DNA of 64,000 nucleotides from Anthropogastromicrobium aceti. GTDB taxonomy: Bacteria > Bacillota > Clostridia > Lachnospirales > Lachnospiraceae. Shown in pieces: positions 7,458 to 15,451 of this stretch. The notes under the pieces are model-generated. The model did not search any database, was not told the DNA's origin, and worked only from the letters and a program-made list of their open reading frames with translations. A program made the translations under genes and the position numbers. Location of the stretch: assembly GCF_025567095.1 (NCBI RefSeq), contig NZ_JAOQJH010000008.1; one strand, given 5' to 3'. Position 1 is the first letter of the stretch. Every line of letters starts with the position of its first letter.

Positions 7458-10352
7458 ATGTCACACAAAACATTATTTCTTCAGCAGTCTTATGAGGATT
7501 GTACTAGGCAATATATGGAATTGCTTGAAAAACAAAAAATGCCGCTTTGGGATTACGTGATTTTGACTGCGTCAAATGAATCACAGGCGCAGTCGTATCG
7601 TATGCAGATCCAGTACCGTCTTGATCATGGAATGCTGCCAAAGTCTATTCATTATGCAGTTCTTCCAGATCCAGATGGAAAAAGAGTGGGAAGCGGCGGC
7701 GCTACATTAAATGTGCTGCGTTACATATATCAGGATGCAGGAAGTTTTGATGATAAGCGTATTCTCGTGATTCATTCTGGCGGAGACAGTAAGCGCGTGC
7801 CTCAGTATTCTGCATGTGGCAAGCTGTTCTCGCCTGTTCCGCGTCTGCTTCCAAATGGCAGAAGATCTACACTTTTTGATGAGTTTATGATTTCTATGTG
7901 CGGAGTAGCAGCGCGTATTCGTGCTGGTATGCTTGTATGTTCAGGGGATGTTCTTTTGTTGTTTAATCCACTTCAGATTGATTTTTACGGAAGCGGAGCA
8001 GCGGCATTGTCAATTAAGGAACCTGCTGAGATTGGAAAAAATCATGGTGTATACCGTGTTGATGAGCAGGGAAATGTAGGTGGATTTTTACATAAGAAAA
8101 CAGTAGATCAGCTTCATGAGCTGCAGGCCGCAGATGAAAACGGAAATGTTGATATTGATACAGGTGCTGTTATCATGGATACAGATCTGTTAAAGGCATT
8201 ATATAAATTGGTAGATACGCCAGAGCAGTTTGATGCTTATGTAAATGAAAATACAAGACTGTCTTTTTATGCAGACTTTTTATATCCACTGGCATCTCAG
8301 TCCTCGCTGGAGCAGTATTATAAGGAAACACCGGAAGGTGATTTTACGCCAGAACTCCATGAGTGTCGCACGAAACTTTGGGAGGTGCTTCATACATTTC
8401 ATATGAAGCTGATTCGCATGTCACCGGCTGCATTTATCCATTTTGGAACGACAAAAGAGCTGCGCCATTTGATGACAGAGGGAATGGAGCAGTTTGTATA
8501 TCTTGGATGGAACAGTTTTGTAAATACTAATAGTACAAGCATCCGCGGTGGCTATGCATCTGGAAACAGCTATATCAGCAAGCGTGCAAAGATTGGAAAG
8601 GGCACTTATGTAGAGGACAGCTATGTTCACCATGGAACAGTGATTGGAACGAATTGTGTGGTATCAGGTGTTACGCTTGATGGACAGAATATTCCAGACG
8701 GTGCCGTGATTCATGGTTTAAAGCTTGGTGAGGGGCAGTTTGTTGCTCGTATGTATGGGGTAAATGATAATCCAAAGGAATGCAGCCTGTTTGGAAGGAA
8801 GCTTTCAGAGCCGCTTTGGACAGCAAAAATTTATCCTATTTGCCGCACCATGCGTGAAGCAGTAGATGCTGCGCTGCAGGCATATGAGCAGGGTTTTCCT
8901 GTTAAAGACTCTTTTGTTTCATTAAAGGATAGTTTTAATATGGCTGATGTGACAGCAATTCTTCCATGGCAGGATAAATTAGATGATAAGGTCCGTGTGG
9001 AATCACTTTTAGAAGCTATTGACAATAAAGTTGATTTAAAACAGGCATTTATATCTTGCGGAGGAAATGTTTCACCACGCGTTGAACGTTTGCTTTTGAG
9101 AGAAGCAGAACGTTTGGATAGTCGTAATCTTGAACAGTTTAGCCGTAAGATTCGTATTTATTACATGCTGTCACTTGTAAAAGAAACATATATGGACAAT
9201 TGTTTTGATACGATTGGAAAGGCAGTTTTGGATACAGCTGTCGCAGGACTTGAGTGCAGCAGGGAAACGAAGCTTTCTAAGGAAGAGTCAATTGTTCGTC
9301 TGCCAGTTCGTGTAAACTGGGGAGGTGGTTGGAGTGATACTCCGCCATACTGCATGGAGCATGGCGGAACTGTTCTGAATGCAGCAGTATTATTAGATGG
9401 AAATTATCCGATTGAGGCAATTGCACGTCGCATTGAAGGAAACAGAATTGTTTTGGCTAGTGCAGACAGTGGAGCAGAGCAGGAATTTACTGATATTAAG
9501 CAGCTGCAGGATTCAAGTAATCCATATGATCCATTTGCACTTCATAAGGCAGCATTAATTGCATGTGGTCTGATTCCGTATAGTGAGAATCGTTCAATTG
9601 AGGAGATTACAAATCAGTTGGGCAGTGGCTTATATTTATCTACACGGGTAATCAATATTCCTCGTGGCTCTGGTCTTGGAACATCTTCTATCCTTGCCGG
9701 TGCATGTGTGAAAGCATTATATGAAATTACAGGACGTAAGTTAGAGGATGATGAACTATATAACCGTGTGCTTTGTATGGAACAAATTATGTCGACAGGA
9801 GGAGGCTGGCAGGATCAGGTAGGCGGTCTTGCACCTGGAATTAAGATGGTGACATCTCATGCAGAAGTTAGACAGCAAATTAGTTGTATGCCATGTGTTG
9901 TGAGTGAACAGACAATGAAAGAACTTGATGAGCGTTTCTGTCTGATTTATTCTGGACAGCGTCGTCTTGCCAGAAATTTGCTGCGCGATGTAGTAGGACG
10001 ATATGTGGGCGGCAATCCAGATGCAGTCGAGGTTCTGTATGAAATCCAGCGAAGTGCGGTTTTAATGCGCTTTGAACTTGAAAAGGGCGATGTGGATGCG
10101 TTTGCAAGACTTTTAAATGAACATTGGGAATTAAGCAAGCGCCTTGACAGCGGATGTACAAATGTTTGTATTGATATGATTTTTAAGGCAGTAGAAGATC
10201 TTATTGATGCAAAGATGATCTGTGGTGCAGGAGGCGGTGGTTTCCTTCAGGTTGTATTGAAAAAGGGTATTACGGCCAAACAGCTGCAGGAGCGTTTACA
10301 TGATGTGTTTCAGGACAGTGGTGTATCTGTATGGCAGTGTCAGTTTGTATAA
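7458..10352 (+). CDS. fkp: Bifunctional L-fucokinase / fucose-1-phosphate guanylyltransferase
   Basis: 964 residues, matching the size of Bacteroides Fkp. The N-terminal half is the fucose-1-phosphate guanylyltransferase (VGSGGATLNVLRYI near residues 77-90, then left-handed beta-helix-like repeats SYISKRAKIGKGTYVEDS). The C-terminal ~350 residues are a GHMP sugar kinase (RVNWGGGWSDTPPYC near 617; IPRGSGLGTSS, the ATP loop, near 734; CGAGGGGF near the end). Together they phosphorylate free L-fucose and transfer GMP to give GDP-L-fucose. AAAGGA at 7443-7448 supports the ATG at 7458. Finding a salvage enzyme beside a de novo route is notable. I see no fucosyltransferase nearby. Confidence 0.94.
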   Translation: MSHKTLFLQQSYEDCTRQYMELLEKQKMPLWDYVILTASNESQAQSYRMQIQYRLDHGMLPKSIHYAVLPDPDGKRVGSGGATLNVLRYIYQDAGSFDDKRILVIHSGGDSKRVPQYSACGKLFSPVPRLLPNGRRSTLFDEFMISMCGVAARIRAGMLVCSGDVLLLFNPLQIDFYGSGAAALSIKEPAEIGKNHGVYRVDEQGNVGGFLHKKTVDQLHELQAADENGNVDIDTGAVIMDTDLLKALYKLVDTPEQFDAYVNENTRLSFYADFLYPLASQSSLEQYYKETPEGDFTPELHECRTKLWEVLHTFHMKLIRMSPAAFIHFGTTKELRHLMTEGMEQFVYLGWNSFVNTNSTSIRGGYASGNSYISKRAKIGKGTYVEDSYVHHGTVIGTNCVVSGVTLDGQNIPDGAVIHGLKLGEGQFVARMYGVNDNPKECSLFGRKLSEPLWTAKIYPICRTMREAVDAALQAYEQGFPVKDSFVSLKDSFNMADVTAILPWQDKLDDKVRVESLLEAIDNKVDLKQAFISCGGNVSPRVERLLLREAERLDSRNLEQFSRKIRIYYMLSLVKETYMDNCFDTIGKAVLDTAVAGLECSRETKLSKEESIVRLPVRVNWGGGWSDTPPYCMEHGGTVLNAAVLLDGNYPIEAIARRIEGNRIVLASADSGAEQEFTDIKQLQDSSNPYDPFALHKAALIACGLIPYSENRSIEEITNQLGSGLYLSTRVINIPRGSGLGTSSILAGACVKALYEITGRKLEDDELYNRVLCMEQIMSTGGGWQDQVGGLAPGIKMVTSHAEVRQQISCMPCVVSEQTMKELDERFCLIYSGQRRLARNLLRDVVGRYVGGNPDAVEVLYEIQRSAVLMRFELEKGDVDAFARLLNEHWELSKRLDSGCTNVCIDMIFKAVEDLIDAKMICGAGGGGFLQVVLKKGITAKQLQERLHDVFQDSGVSVWQCQFV

Positions 10353-10368
10353 AATAAGTAAATGAAAG

Positions 10369-10398
10369 GTCTGCATGCATTATGCATGCAGACTGTTT
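10369..10398 (+). terminator. Hairpin between fkp and fucU
   Basis: GTCTGCATGCA (10369-10379), loop TTA, TGCATGCAGAC (10383-10393), then TGTTTT. This is an 11-bp perfect stem with a short T-rich tail, lying 17 bp after fkp and just before the fucU ribosome binding site. It is probably an attenuator or weak terminator lowering fucU expression. Confidence 0.55.
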
Positions 10399-10415
10399 TG
10401 CAGGAGGAGAAAAAT

Positions 10416-10847
10416 ATGTTAAAAGGAATTTCACCGTTAATTAGCCCGGAGCTGTTAAAGGTTTTATGTGAGATGGGACATGGAGATGAGATTGTTCTTG
10501 CAGATGCAAATTTTCCGTCTGAGACAACAGGAAAACGTGTCATTCGTGCAGATGGAATAGGAGCAGCAGATTTACTTAAGGCAATTTTGCCGCTTTTTCC
10601 GCTTGATACGTATGAAAAAGATCGTTTTATTTTGATGGAAGTGGTTCCGGGAGATCCAGTAGTTCCGGTGATTTGGGATGAATATAAAGAAATTTTAAAT
10701 GAGCAGGAACCAGGCACGCCAGTTGAATTTATGGAACGCTTTTCGTACTACGAGAGAGCGAAAAATGCATACTGTGTTGTTGCAACAGGTGAAACAGCTC
10801 AATATGCTAATATTATCTTGAAGAAGGGTGTTGTATATACGGATTAA
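10416..10847 (+). CDS. fucU: L-fucose mutarotase
   Basis: 143 residues, RbsD/FucU family. It interconverts alpha and beta anomers of L-fucose, supplying the beta form used by fucokinase. The N terminus MLKGISPLISPELLKVLCEM is almost the E. coli FucU sequence. GHGDEIVLADANFP (residues 21-34) contains the family's catalytic histidine H22. AGGAGG lies directly before the ATG, so the longer open frame upstream is not used. Its position after fkp supports salvage of free L-fucose. Confidence 0.94.
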   Translation: MLKGISPLISPELLKVLCEMGHGDEIVLADANFPSETTGKRVIRADGIGAADLLKAILPLFPLDTYEKDRFILMEVVPGDPVVPVIWDEYKEILNEQEPGTPVEFMERFSYYERAKNAYCVVATGETAQYANIILKKGVVYTD

Positions 10848-10857
10848 TGTTATTTTT

Positions 10858-10983
10858 AGAAAGTTAAAAACAGCAGTTGACATATATTGGCAGAAGCAGG
10901 AGACTGTTGCATCTTTGAATATTGAGATCGCATCCATCGCCGCCAACATTGACTCTTTGAAGGTCGATGAAAAACTGAAATAA
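10858..10983 (+). pseudogene. Unidentified coding remnant
   Basis: One frame reads YWQKQETVASLNIEIASIAA and ends at a stop at 10981-10983, with helix-like composition. It has no start codon or ribosome binding site and runs backwards into the end of fucU in another frame. It may be the tail of a deleted gene. I do not recognise it. A hairpin (CCGTGTG at 10990-10996 with CACACGG) follows. Confidence 0.25.
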
Positions 10984-11104
10984 TATTTGCCGTGTGGACA
11001 AACTGAACTCCAGGAGTTCACACGGTATATTTTGAGGGGTGGTATATAGCTTGTGATGTAAATAAAAGAAGAACAAAAATTAAAAGAAATGGAGTGGAGA
11101 AAAA

Positions 11105-11488
11105 ATGAACTTATCTAAAATACATCATATTGCAGTCATCGTATCTGATTACGAAGCAGCTAAGGATTTCTATGTAAACAGGTTGGGCTTCTCTGTCATC
11201 AGGGAAAACTACCGCCCGGAGCGTAAAGACTGGAAGCTAGATCTGCGTGTCAATGAGCTTACGGAGTTGGAGATTTTTGCAGAGGAAAATCCTCCGAAGC
11301 GAGTGAATCGCCCGGAGGCATGTGGTTTGCGTCACCTTGCGTTTTGCGTTGATAGCGTGGAGCAGACGGTGAAAGAGCTGACAGATGTAGGAATCGAATG
11401 TGAGCCGATTAGGGTTGACGATTATACTGGAAAGAAGATGACTTTCTTCCATGACCCGGACGGACTGCCACTGGAACTGCATGAGTAA
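11105..11488 (+). CDS. VOC-superfamily (glyoxalase-like) protein
   Basis: 127 residues, one vicinal-oxygen-chelate module pair. The expected metal ligands are visible: HHIAVI (H7/H8), LTELEIF (E56), LRHLAF (H77) and PLELHE near the C terminus. HDPDGLPLEL is the common end signature. The sequence fits the SMU1112c/YaeR-like group, often annotated as glyoxalase, but its substrate is unknown. GGAGTGGAG precedes the ATG. It is a single gene with no visible operon. Confidence 0.85.
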   Translation: MNLSKIHHIAVIVSDYEAAKDFYVNRLGFSVIRENYRPERKDWKLDLRVNELTELEIFAEENPPKRVNRPEACGLRHLAFCVDSVEQTVKELTDVGIECEPIRVDDYTGKKMTFFHDPDGLPLELHE

Positions 11489-11655
11489 AGCTTTACCCAT
11501 ATATTTTTTTCTACGATTTTTTCTCGCACTGCCGCTGGAAGAATCTTGCACAAAAGACTTAAGAATTTATATTTTGCTCATCATGCTCCATCTGACTGAC
11601 ACTCCGAGATAAGAAGAAATAGCGGCCTTGCTTGCCGAGTAGAAGGTCTTAGGAA

Positions 11656-13116
11656 TTATATTTCGATGCTTCCTAACTCGTATCCATATTCTGTAAGAGA
11701 CTGTGTATTTGCAAATAGTATTGTGCGGTTAAGGGTGGTATCACTGCATTTTAAATAAAGCGTATAAGTATTATTTTCCCTATTATTCAGACTGCGCACA
11801 TCAATTGGAACTGTAAATGAGGAAGACTCCCCACTGTTCCATAGGCGTGGATCAGTATCAATAGGTACCTTAGCGACACAATCCCCCGTTAGATCTGAAA
11901 CTACATATACGCTTGCCTCAAGAGGACGGTAACAATTCGAGAAGCCTACATTTCGAATTGTTACTGTCAGCATTCCGGTATTATCAAACAGCGGATGAAA
12001 TTTTAACGATGAACTGTCAAGGACATATCGGTAGCCTAGATGGCGTTCAATATAGTCATATCCACTCATTCCATTCCAAACATTGTCAGTTCCATTTACT
12101 ATAGTTTCTTTCCACTTATTCAGTACAGTGCTATCATATTCACTGTTTAGATAAGACACATGCATTTGCGAAAGATCTTTTACGGCATTATCAAAGTCAT
12201 TATATACATTATCAATAATCACCTCGCCGCCATTTGGTACATAACGGCAGAGGTTATTCTGAAAGGCAAGCTCATCTTCGCGTGTCCACGCATCGTTATA
12301 ATTTGTATCCAAATCTGCAGCTGCCTTATCCCCGTAAGTGCCTGTATCATTTGCAGAGCCAAGCATTCCATCATTATACAAACCTAGACGTGAAGCCAAA
12401 AGATTTGGCTGTGGACAACGCGGTACTTTGGTGCCATGATACTCGCCTACAATGGTTCTCCACTGCGCAGGAGTGCGAACCGAAAGAAAAATAGAAGGAT
12501 CAATAACATCGTCCAACTTTTGAATTAGCGTTTCCATCTCACCATTTCCCATATGTGTTGTATTATTCATCTCGCCCCAGTTTCCGACAAAAATTCCCTG
12601 CATAATGTAGACAGATGAGGCATACTTATTTACGATTGGTCCAACCTGTTCCATATGTATTAAAATCTGTGACAACTCATTTGGTTCACTTTCTAAATTT
12701 TGACCATCCCAATCATATAAGAAGCGCAAAATTAGCTGACTGCCTGTCTTAGTCCATGCAGACAAAATAGAATCAATTTGGCTAAGGGCATTATCAGAAA
12801 GATCACAATTTCCATAATTTTTCAGATTGATTTCAAGCAAGGATAGTTCAAAAGAAGAGCTGTTTGAATCAATTGCAGCGTTTGTCTCAGGCAGTGAAAA
12901 TGTGGCATCCTCTGCTAACAGATAGCCGCGAATCGAGTACAAGCCAACATATGGATTTTTGATTGCATCACCAGATTCAGAATAGCTGTATGGTGTGTAA
13001 TCGACAAAACATAGACGGCTATTCACCCAAAATAACGAAACAGCAATCAGTACAAGAAGAATAACTATGATGCTAACAATAACAGAACAAAGACGATTAG
13101 AATGTTTTTGTTTCAA
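11656..13116 (-). CDS. Membrane-anchored DUF4874/DUF4832 protein
   Basis: 486 residues on the minus strand. Residues ~10-30 form a signal anchor. The outside part starts with the DUF4874-like segment (NPYVGLYSIRGY; ILRFLYDW; MQGIFVGNWGEMN), a TIM-barrel-like fold with glutamate and asparagine as in glycoside hydrolases, followed by the DUF4832 segment (SRLGLYNDGMLGSANDTGTY) and a C-terminal beta domain. The family is extracellular and carbohydrate-associated, but no reaction is established. Translation starts at a TTG with AAAGGAG seven to eight bases upstream. It is the only opposite-strand gene between the fucose cluster and pfp. Confidence 0.75.
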   Translation of the reverse strand: MKQKHSNRLCSVIVSIIVILLVLIAVSLFWVNSRLCFVDYTPYSYSESGDAIKNPYVGLYSIRGYLLAEDATFSLPETNAAIDSNSSSFELSLLEINLKNYGNCDLSDNALSQIDSILSAWTKTGSQLILRFLYDWDGQNLESEPNELSQILIHMEQVGPIVNKYASSVYIMQGIFVGNWGEMNNTTHMGNGEMETLIQKLDDVIDPSIFLSVRTPAQWRTIVGEYHGTKVPRCPQPNLLASRLGLYNDGMLGSANDTGTYGDKAAADLDTNYNDAWTREDELAFQNNLCRYVPNGGEVIIDNVYNDFDNAVKDLSQMHVSYLNSEYDSTVLNKWKETIVNGTDNVWNGMSGYDYIERHLGYRYVLDSSSLKFHPLFDNTGMLTVTIRNVGFSNCYRPLEASVYVVSDLTGDCVAKVPIDTDPRLWNSGESSSFTVPIDVRSLNNRENNTYTLYLKCSDTTLNRTILFANTQSLTEYGYELGSIEI

Positions 13117-13148
13117 AATGGGACTCCTTTTTTATCAACCCAATCAAG

Positions 13149-13229
13149 TTAGGTGTATATCAGCTATATTAGCATCAAATTTATTAATTTGCAAATGTGT
13201 GTTATTTTGAAGAAGGATTAGGTGTATAT
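13149..13229. repeat. 12-bp direct repeats around the second 41-nt element
   Basis: TTAGGTGTATAT occurs at 13149-13160 and 13218-13229. The 57 bp between them contain most of the 41-nt element shared with 2890-2930. This could be a target-site duplication around a decayed insertion, or a small direct-repeat operator. Confidence 0.5.
13181..13221 (+). repeat. 41-nt dispersed repeat, copy 2
   Basis: 37 of 41 bases identical to 2890-2930, differing at element positions 17, 21, 24 and 25. Here it is free of any reading frame and lies 27 bp before the -35 box of pfp. Confidence 0.75.
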
Positions 13230-13247
13230 TGACCAAACAAAAAAGTC

Positions 13248-13276
13248 TTGCTGAAATCCTAAAAACAATGTATACT
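13248..13276 (+). promoter_or_regulatory. Promoter of pfp
   Basis: TTGCTG (13248-13253), 17 bp, TATACT (13271-13276), followed by the GAGGAGG ribosome binding site at 13286-13292. Confidence 0.6.
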
Positions 13277-13300
13277 GTTTTCGTTGAGGAGGTATGTTTT

Positions 13301-14530
13301 ATGGAGACAATCAAGAATGTATTAGTTGGACAGTCAGGTGGACCGACGGCAGTAATTAATGCAAGCCTTGCAGGTGTTTATGAGACAGCAAGGGCGATGG
13401 GCGCAGAGCATGTATATGGTATGCGCTATGGAATACAGGGACTGCTCCAGGAGCAGATCGTTGATTTAAATGAGTGTCTTAGCGATAAGATGGATATTGA
13501 GCTGTTAAAGCGTACACCGGCAAGCTATTTGGGCAGCTGTCGTTTTCGTTTGCCAAATCCGGATGTGGATGAGGAACCATATAAACAGCTGTTTCACTTA
13601 TTTGAAAAATACGAGATTGGCGCTGTATTCTATATCGGCGGCAATGACTCGATGGATACTATTGCGAGACTGGCAGCGTATGGTGCTAAGGTAAAAAGCA
13701 GCATTCGCTTTATCGGTGTTCCAAAGACAATCGATAATGATTTAATGTTTACTGATCACACACCGGGCTATGGAAGTGCAGCAAAGTATATTGCGGCAAC
13801 GATCAAAGGAATTATCTGCGATTCAAGTGTCTATAACCTGAATAGTGTAACAGTAGTTGAGATTATGGGCCGTCATACAGGATGGCTGGCAGGTGCAGCG
13901 AGTCTGGCAGCAGGTGCAGACTGCAATGGACCAGATATGATTCTTCTGCCAGAGCGCGCGTTTGATGAGGAAGCATTTCTTACAAAAGTGGCACAGCTTG
14001 AAAAAGAGCGTCATACTCTTGTGATTGCAGTGAGCGAGGGTGTGAAAAACAAAGATGGTGAGTTCTTGTGCGATCTTGTATCTGGACCTGGTGCAGTGGA
14101 TGCATTTGGTCACAAGGCTGCACTTTCCGGTACGGCTCGTTACCTTGCAGATTTGATTAAGGCTCATCTTGGATGTAAGACAAGAGCAGTTGAGCTGTCA
14201 GTTTTGCAGCGCTGTGCTTCTCCACTTGCAAGCCGTACTGATGTGACAGAGGCATATCAGGTAGGCGGTGCTGCTGTGGAAGCTGCTTTTCGCGGTGAAA
14301 CTGGAAAGATGTGCACGATTTATCGTGTATCAGATATTCCGTACCGTACAGAGACGGGCCTGACTGATGTAAGTCGTGTGGCAAACAAGGAAAAATGTGT
14401 GCCGGATGAGTGGATTGGCGAGGACGGCATGCATGTAACACCAGAGTTTGCACGTTATGCAAGACCGTTAATACAGGCAGAGCTGCATCCATTCTATGTA
14501 GATGGCGTGCCGCGTCACCTGCATCTGTAA
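13301..14530 (+). CDS. pfp: PPi-dependent 6-phosphofructokinase
   Basis: 409 residues. It phosphorylates fructose-6-phosphate in glycolysis. Donor choice can be read from two sites: GGNDSMDT (residues ~113-120) has aspartate where ATP-dependent enzymes have glycine, and PKTIDND (~141-147) has lysine where ATP enzymes have glycine. Both mark pyrophosphate use, which makes the step reversible. MGRHTGWL is the sugar-phosphate motif. GAGGAGG precedes the ATG at 13301; the open frame reaches further upstream but lacks a site. It is followed by acyP and loaP on the same strand. Confidence 0.92.
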   Translation: METIKNVLVGQSGGPTAVINASLAGVYETARAMGAEHVYGMRYGIQGLLQEQIVDLNECLSDKMDIELLKRTPASYLGSCRFRLPNPDVDEEPYKQLFHLFEKYEIGAVFYIGGNDSMDTIARLAAYGAKVKSSIRFIGVPKTIDNDLMFTDHTPGYGSAAKYIAATIKGIICDSSVYNLNSVTVVEIMGRHTGWLAGAASLAAGADCNGPDMILLPERAFDEEAFLTKVAQLEKERHTLVIAVSEGVKNKDGEFLCDLVSGPGAVDAFGHKAALSGTARYLADLIKAHLGCKTRAVELSVLQRCASPLASRTDVTEAYQVGGAAVEAAFRGETGKMCTIYRVSDIPYRTETGLTDVSRVANKEKCVPDEWIGEDGMHVTPEFARYARPLIQAELHPFYVDGVPRHLHL

Positions 14531-14578
14531 AAATTTCAGAGCAGTCTGCACGGTTAAGTGATGTAAAGGAGAAAGCAT

Positions 14579-14854
14579 ATGGGAGATACTGTAGTTCGCA
14601 AGCATATCATTTTTTACGGCAGAGTGCAGGATGTAGGTTTTCGTTATTTCTCAGTTTATAAGGCAAGGCTTCTTGGCCTTGCCGGCTGGGTAAAAAATTT
14701 AGATGATGGAAGCGTAGAGATGGAGGTGCAGGGAAAAGAAGCTGAAATTGATACGCTGATCCAATTTTTAGATGGGCACCGCTGGATTCGCATTGATGCT
14801 ATGGATGTAGAAAATATTGCGGTGATACCGGATCACGATTTTGTTGAGAGATAA
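14579..14854 (+). CDS. acyP: Acylphosphatase
   Basis: 91 residues, the normal size. It hydrolyses carboxyl-phosphate bonds such as acetyl phosphate or 1,3-bisphosphoglycerate. The phosphate loop GRVQDVGFR (residues 14-22) contains the catalytic arginine R22, and GWVKNLDDGSVE gives the catalytic asparagine N40. AAAGGAG sits eight bases before the ATG. It lies 48 bp after pfp. Confidence 0.92.
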   Translation: MGDTVVRKHIIFYGRVQDVGFRYFSVYKARLLGLAGWVKNLDDGSVEMEVQGKEAEIDTLIQFLDGHRWIRIDAMDVENIAVIPDHDFVER

Positions 14855-14911
14855 GCGTGCACGCAAGGAACCATTCAGACGTATCTGCTGCCGTTTTTAA
14901 TGGGAGGTTTT

Positions 14912-15430
14912 ATGTGGTATGTCATTCAGACGAGCACTGGAAGGGAAGAAAAGATAAAGCAGGAGTGTGAGCAGCGCATAAGTAAGGATGTGCTTTCACA
15001 TTGTGTTCTTCCGTTGTATGAGGAGAAGATAAAGTATAAGGGACAGTGGCATATTCAGAAGAAAAAGCTGTTTCCGGGATATCTGTTTCTTATATCAGAA
15101 AATTTGGATGAGCTGCATGAGCAGTTAAAAAGAGTAGAAGCTATGACAAAGCTTTTGGGGGCTGGAGATGATATCATTGCGCTGACGCAAAATGAAATTG
15201 ATTTTTTACTTCGTTTTGCGGGTGATGAGGAACTTGTAAAGATGTCACAGGGAATGATTATCGGTGATAAGGTTGTCATTTTGTCTGGTCCGCTTAAGGG
15301 TATGGAGTCCACTATCCAAAGGATTGATCGCCACAAACGAAAGGCATGGCTGAATCTGGAAATGTTTGGACGACAGCAGTTAGTTGAGGTTGGTGTGGAA
15401 ATTGTAAAAAAAGTTGCATGTGAAACGTAA
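14912..15430 (+). CDS. loaP: LoaP-type NusG paralogue (processive antiterminator)
   Basis: 172 residues. MWYVIQTSTGREEKI opens an NGN domain (to about residue 105), and GDKVVILSGPLKGMESTIQRI is the KOW motif near residue 120. The protein is shorter and more divergent than housekeeping NusG and fits the LoaP specialised paralogues, which bind RNA polymerase and let it read through terminators in polysaccharide or secondary-metabolite operons. GGAGG at 14902-14906 overlaps an earlier in-frame ATG at 14900, so 14912 is the better start. The next gene is glmS, 21 bp away. The target operon is not evident. Confidence 0.8.
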   Translation: MWYVIQTSTGREEKIKQECEQRISKDVLSHCVLPLYEEKIKYKGQWHIQKKKLFPGYLFLISENLDELHEQLKRVEAMTKLLGAGDDIIALTQNEIDFLLRFAGDEELVKMSQGMIIGDKVVILSGPLKGMESTIQRIDRHKRKAWLNLEMFGRQQLVEVGVEIVKKVACET

Positions 15431-15451
15431 GCGTTAGAGGAGAGAGACATC

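Noticed and set aside
10362..10415. Longer N terminus of fucU
   Set aside because: It would be encoded by the hairpin at 10369-10393, and AGGAGG directly before 10416 with FucU homology sets the later start.
15431..15451. glmS ribozyme
   Set aside because: Only 21 bp separate loaP and glmS; the ribozyme needs well over 100 nt and none of its sequence is seen inside loaP.
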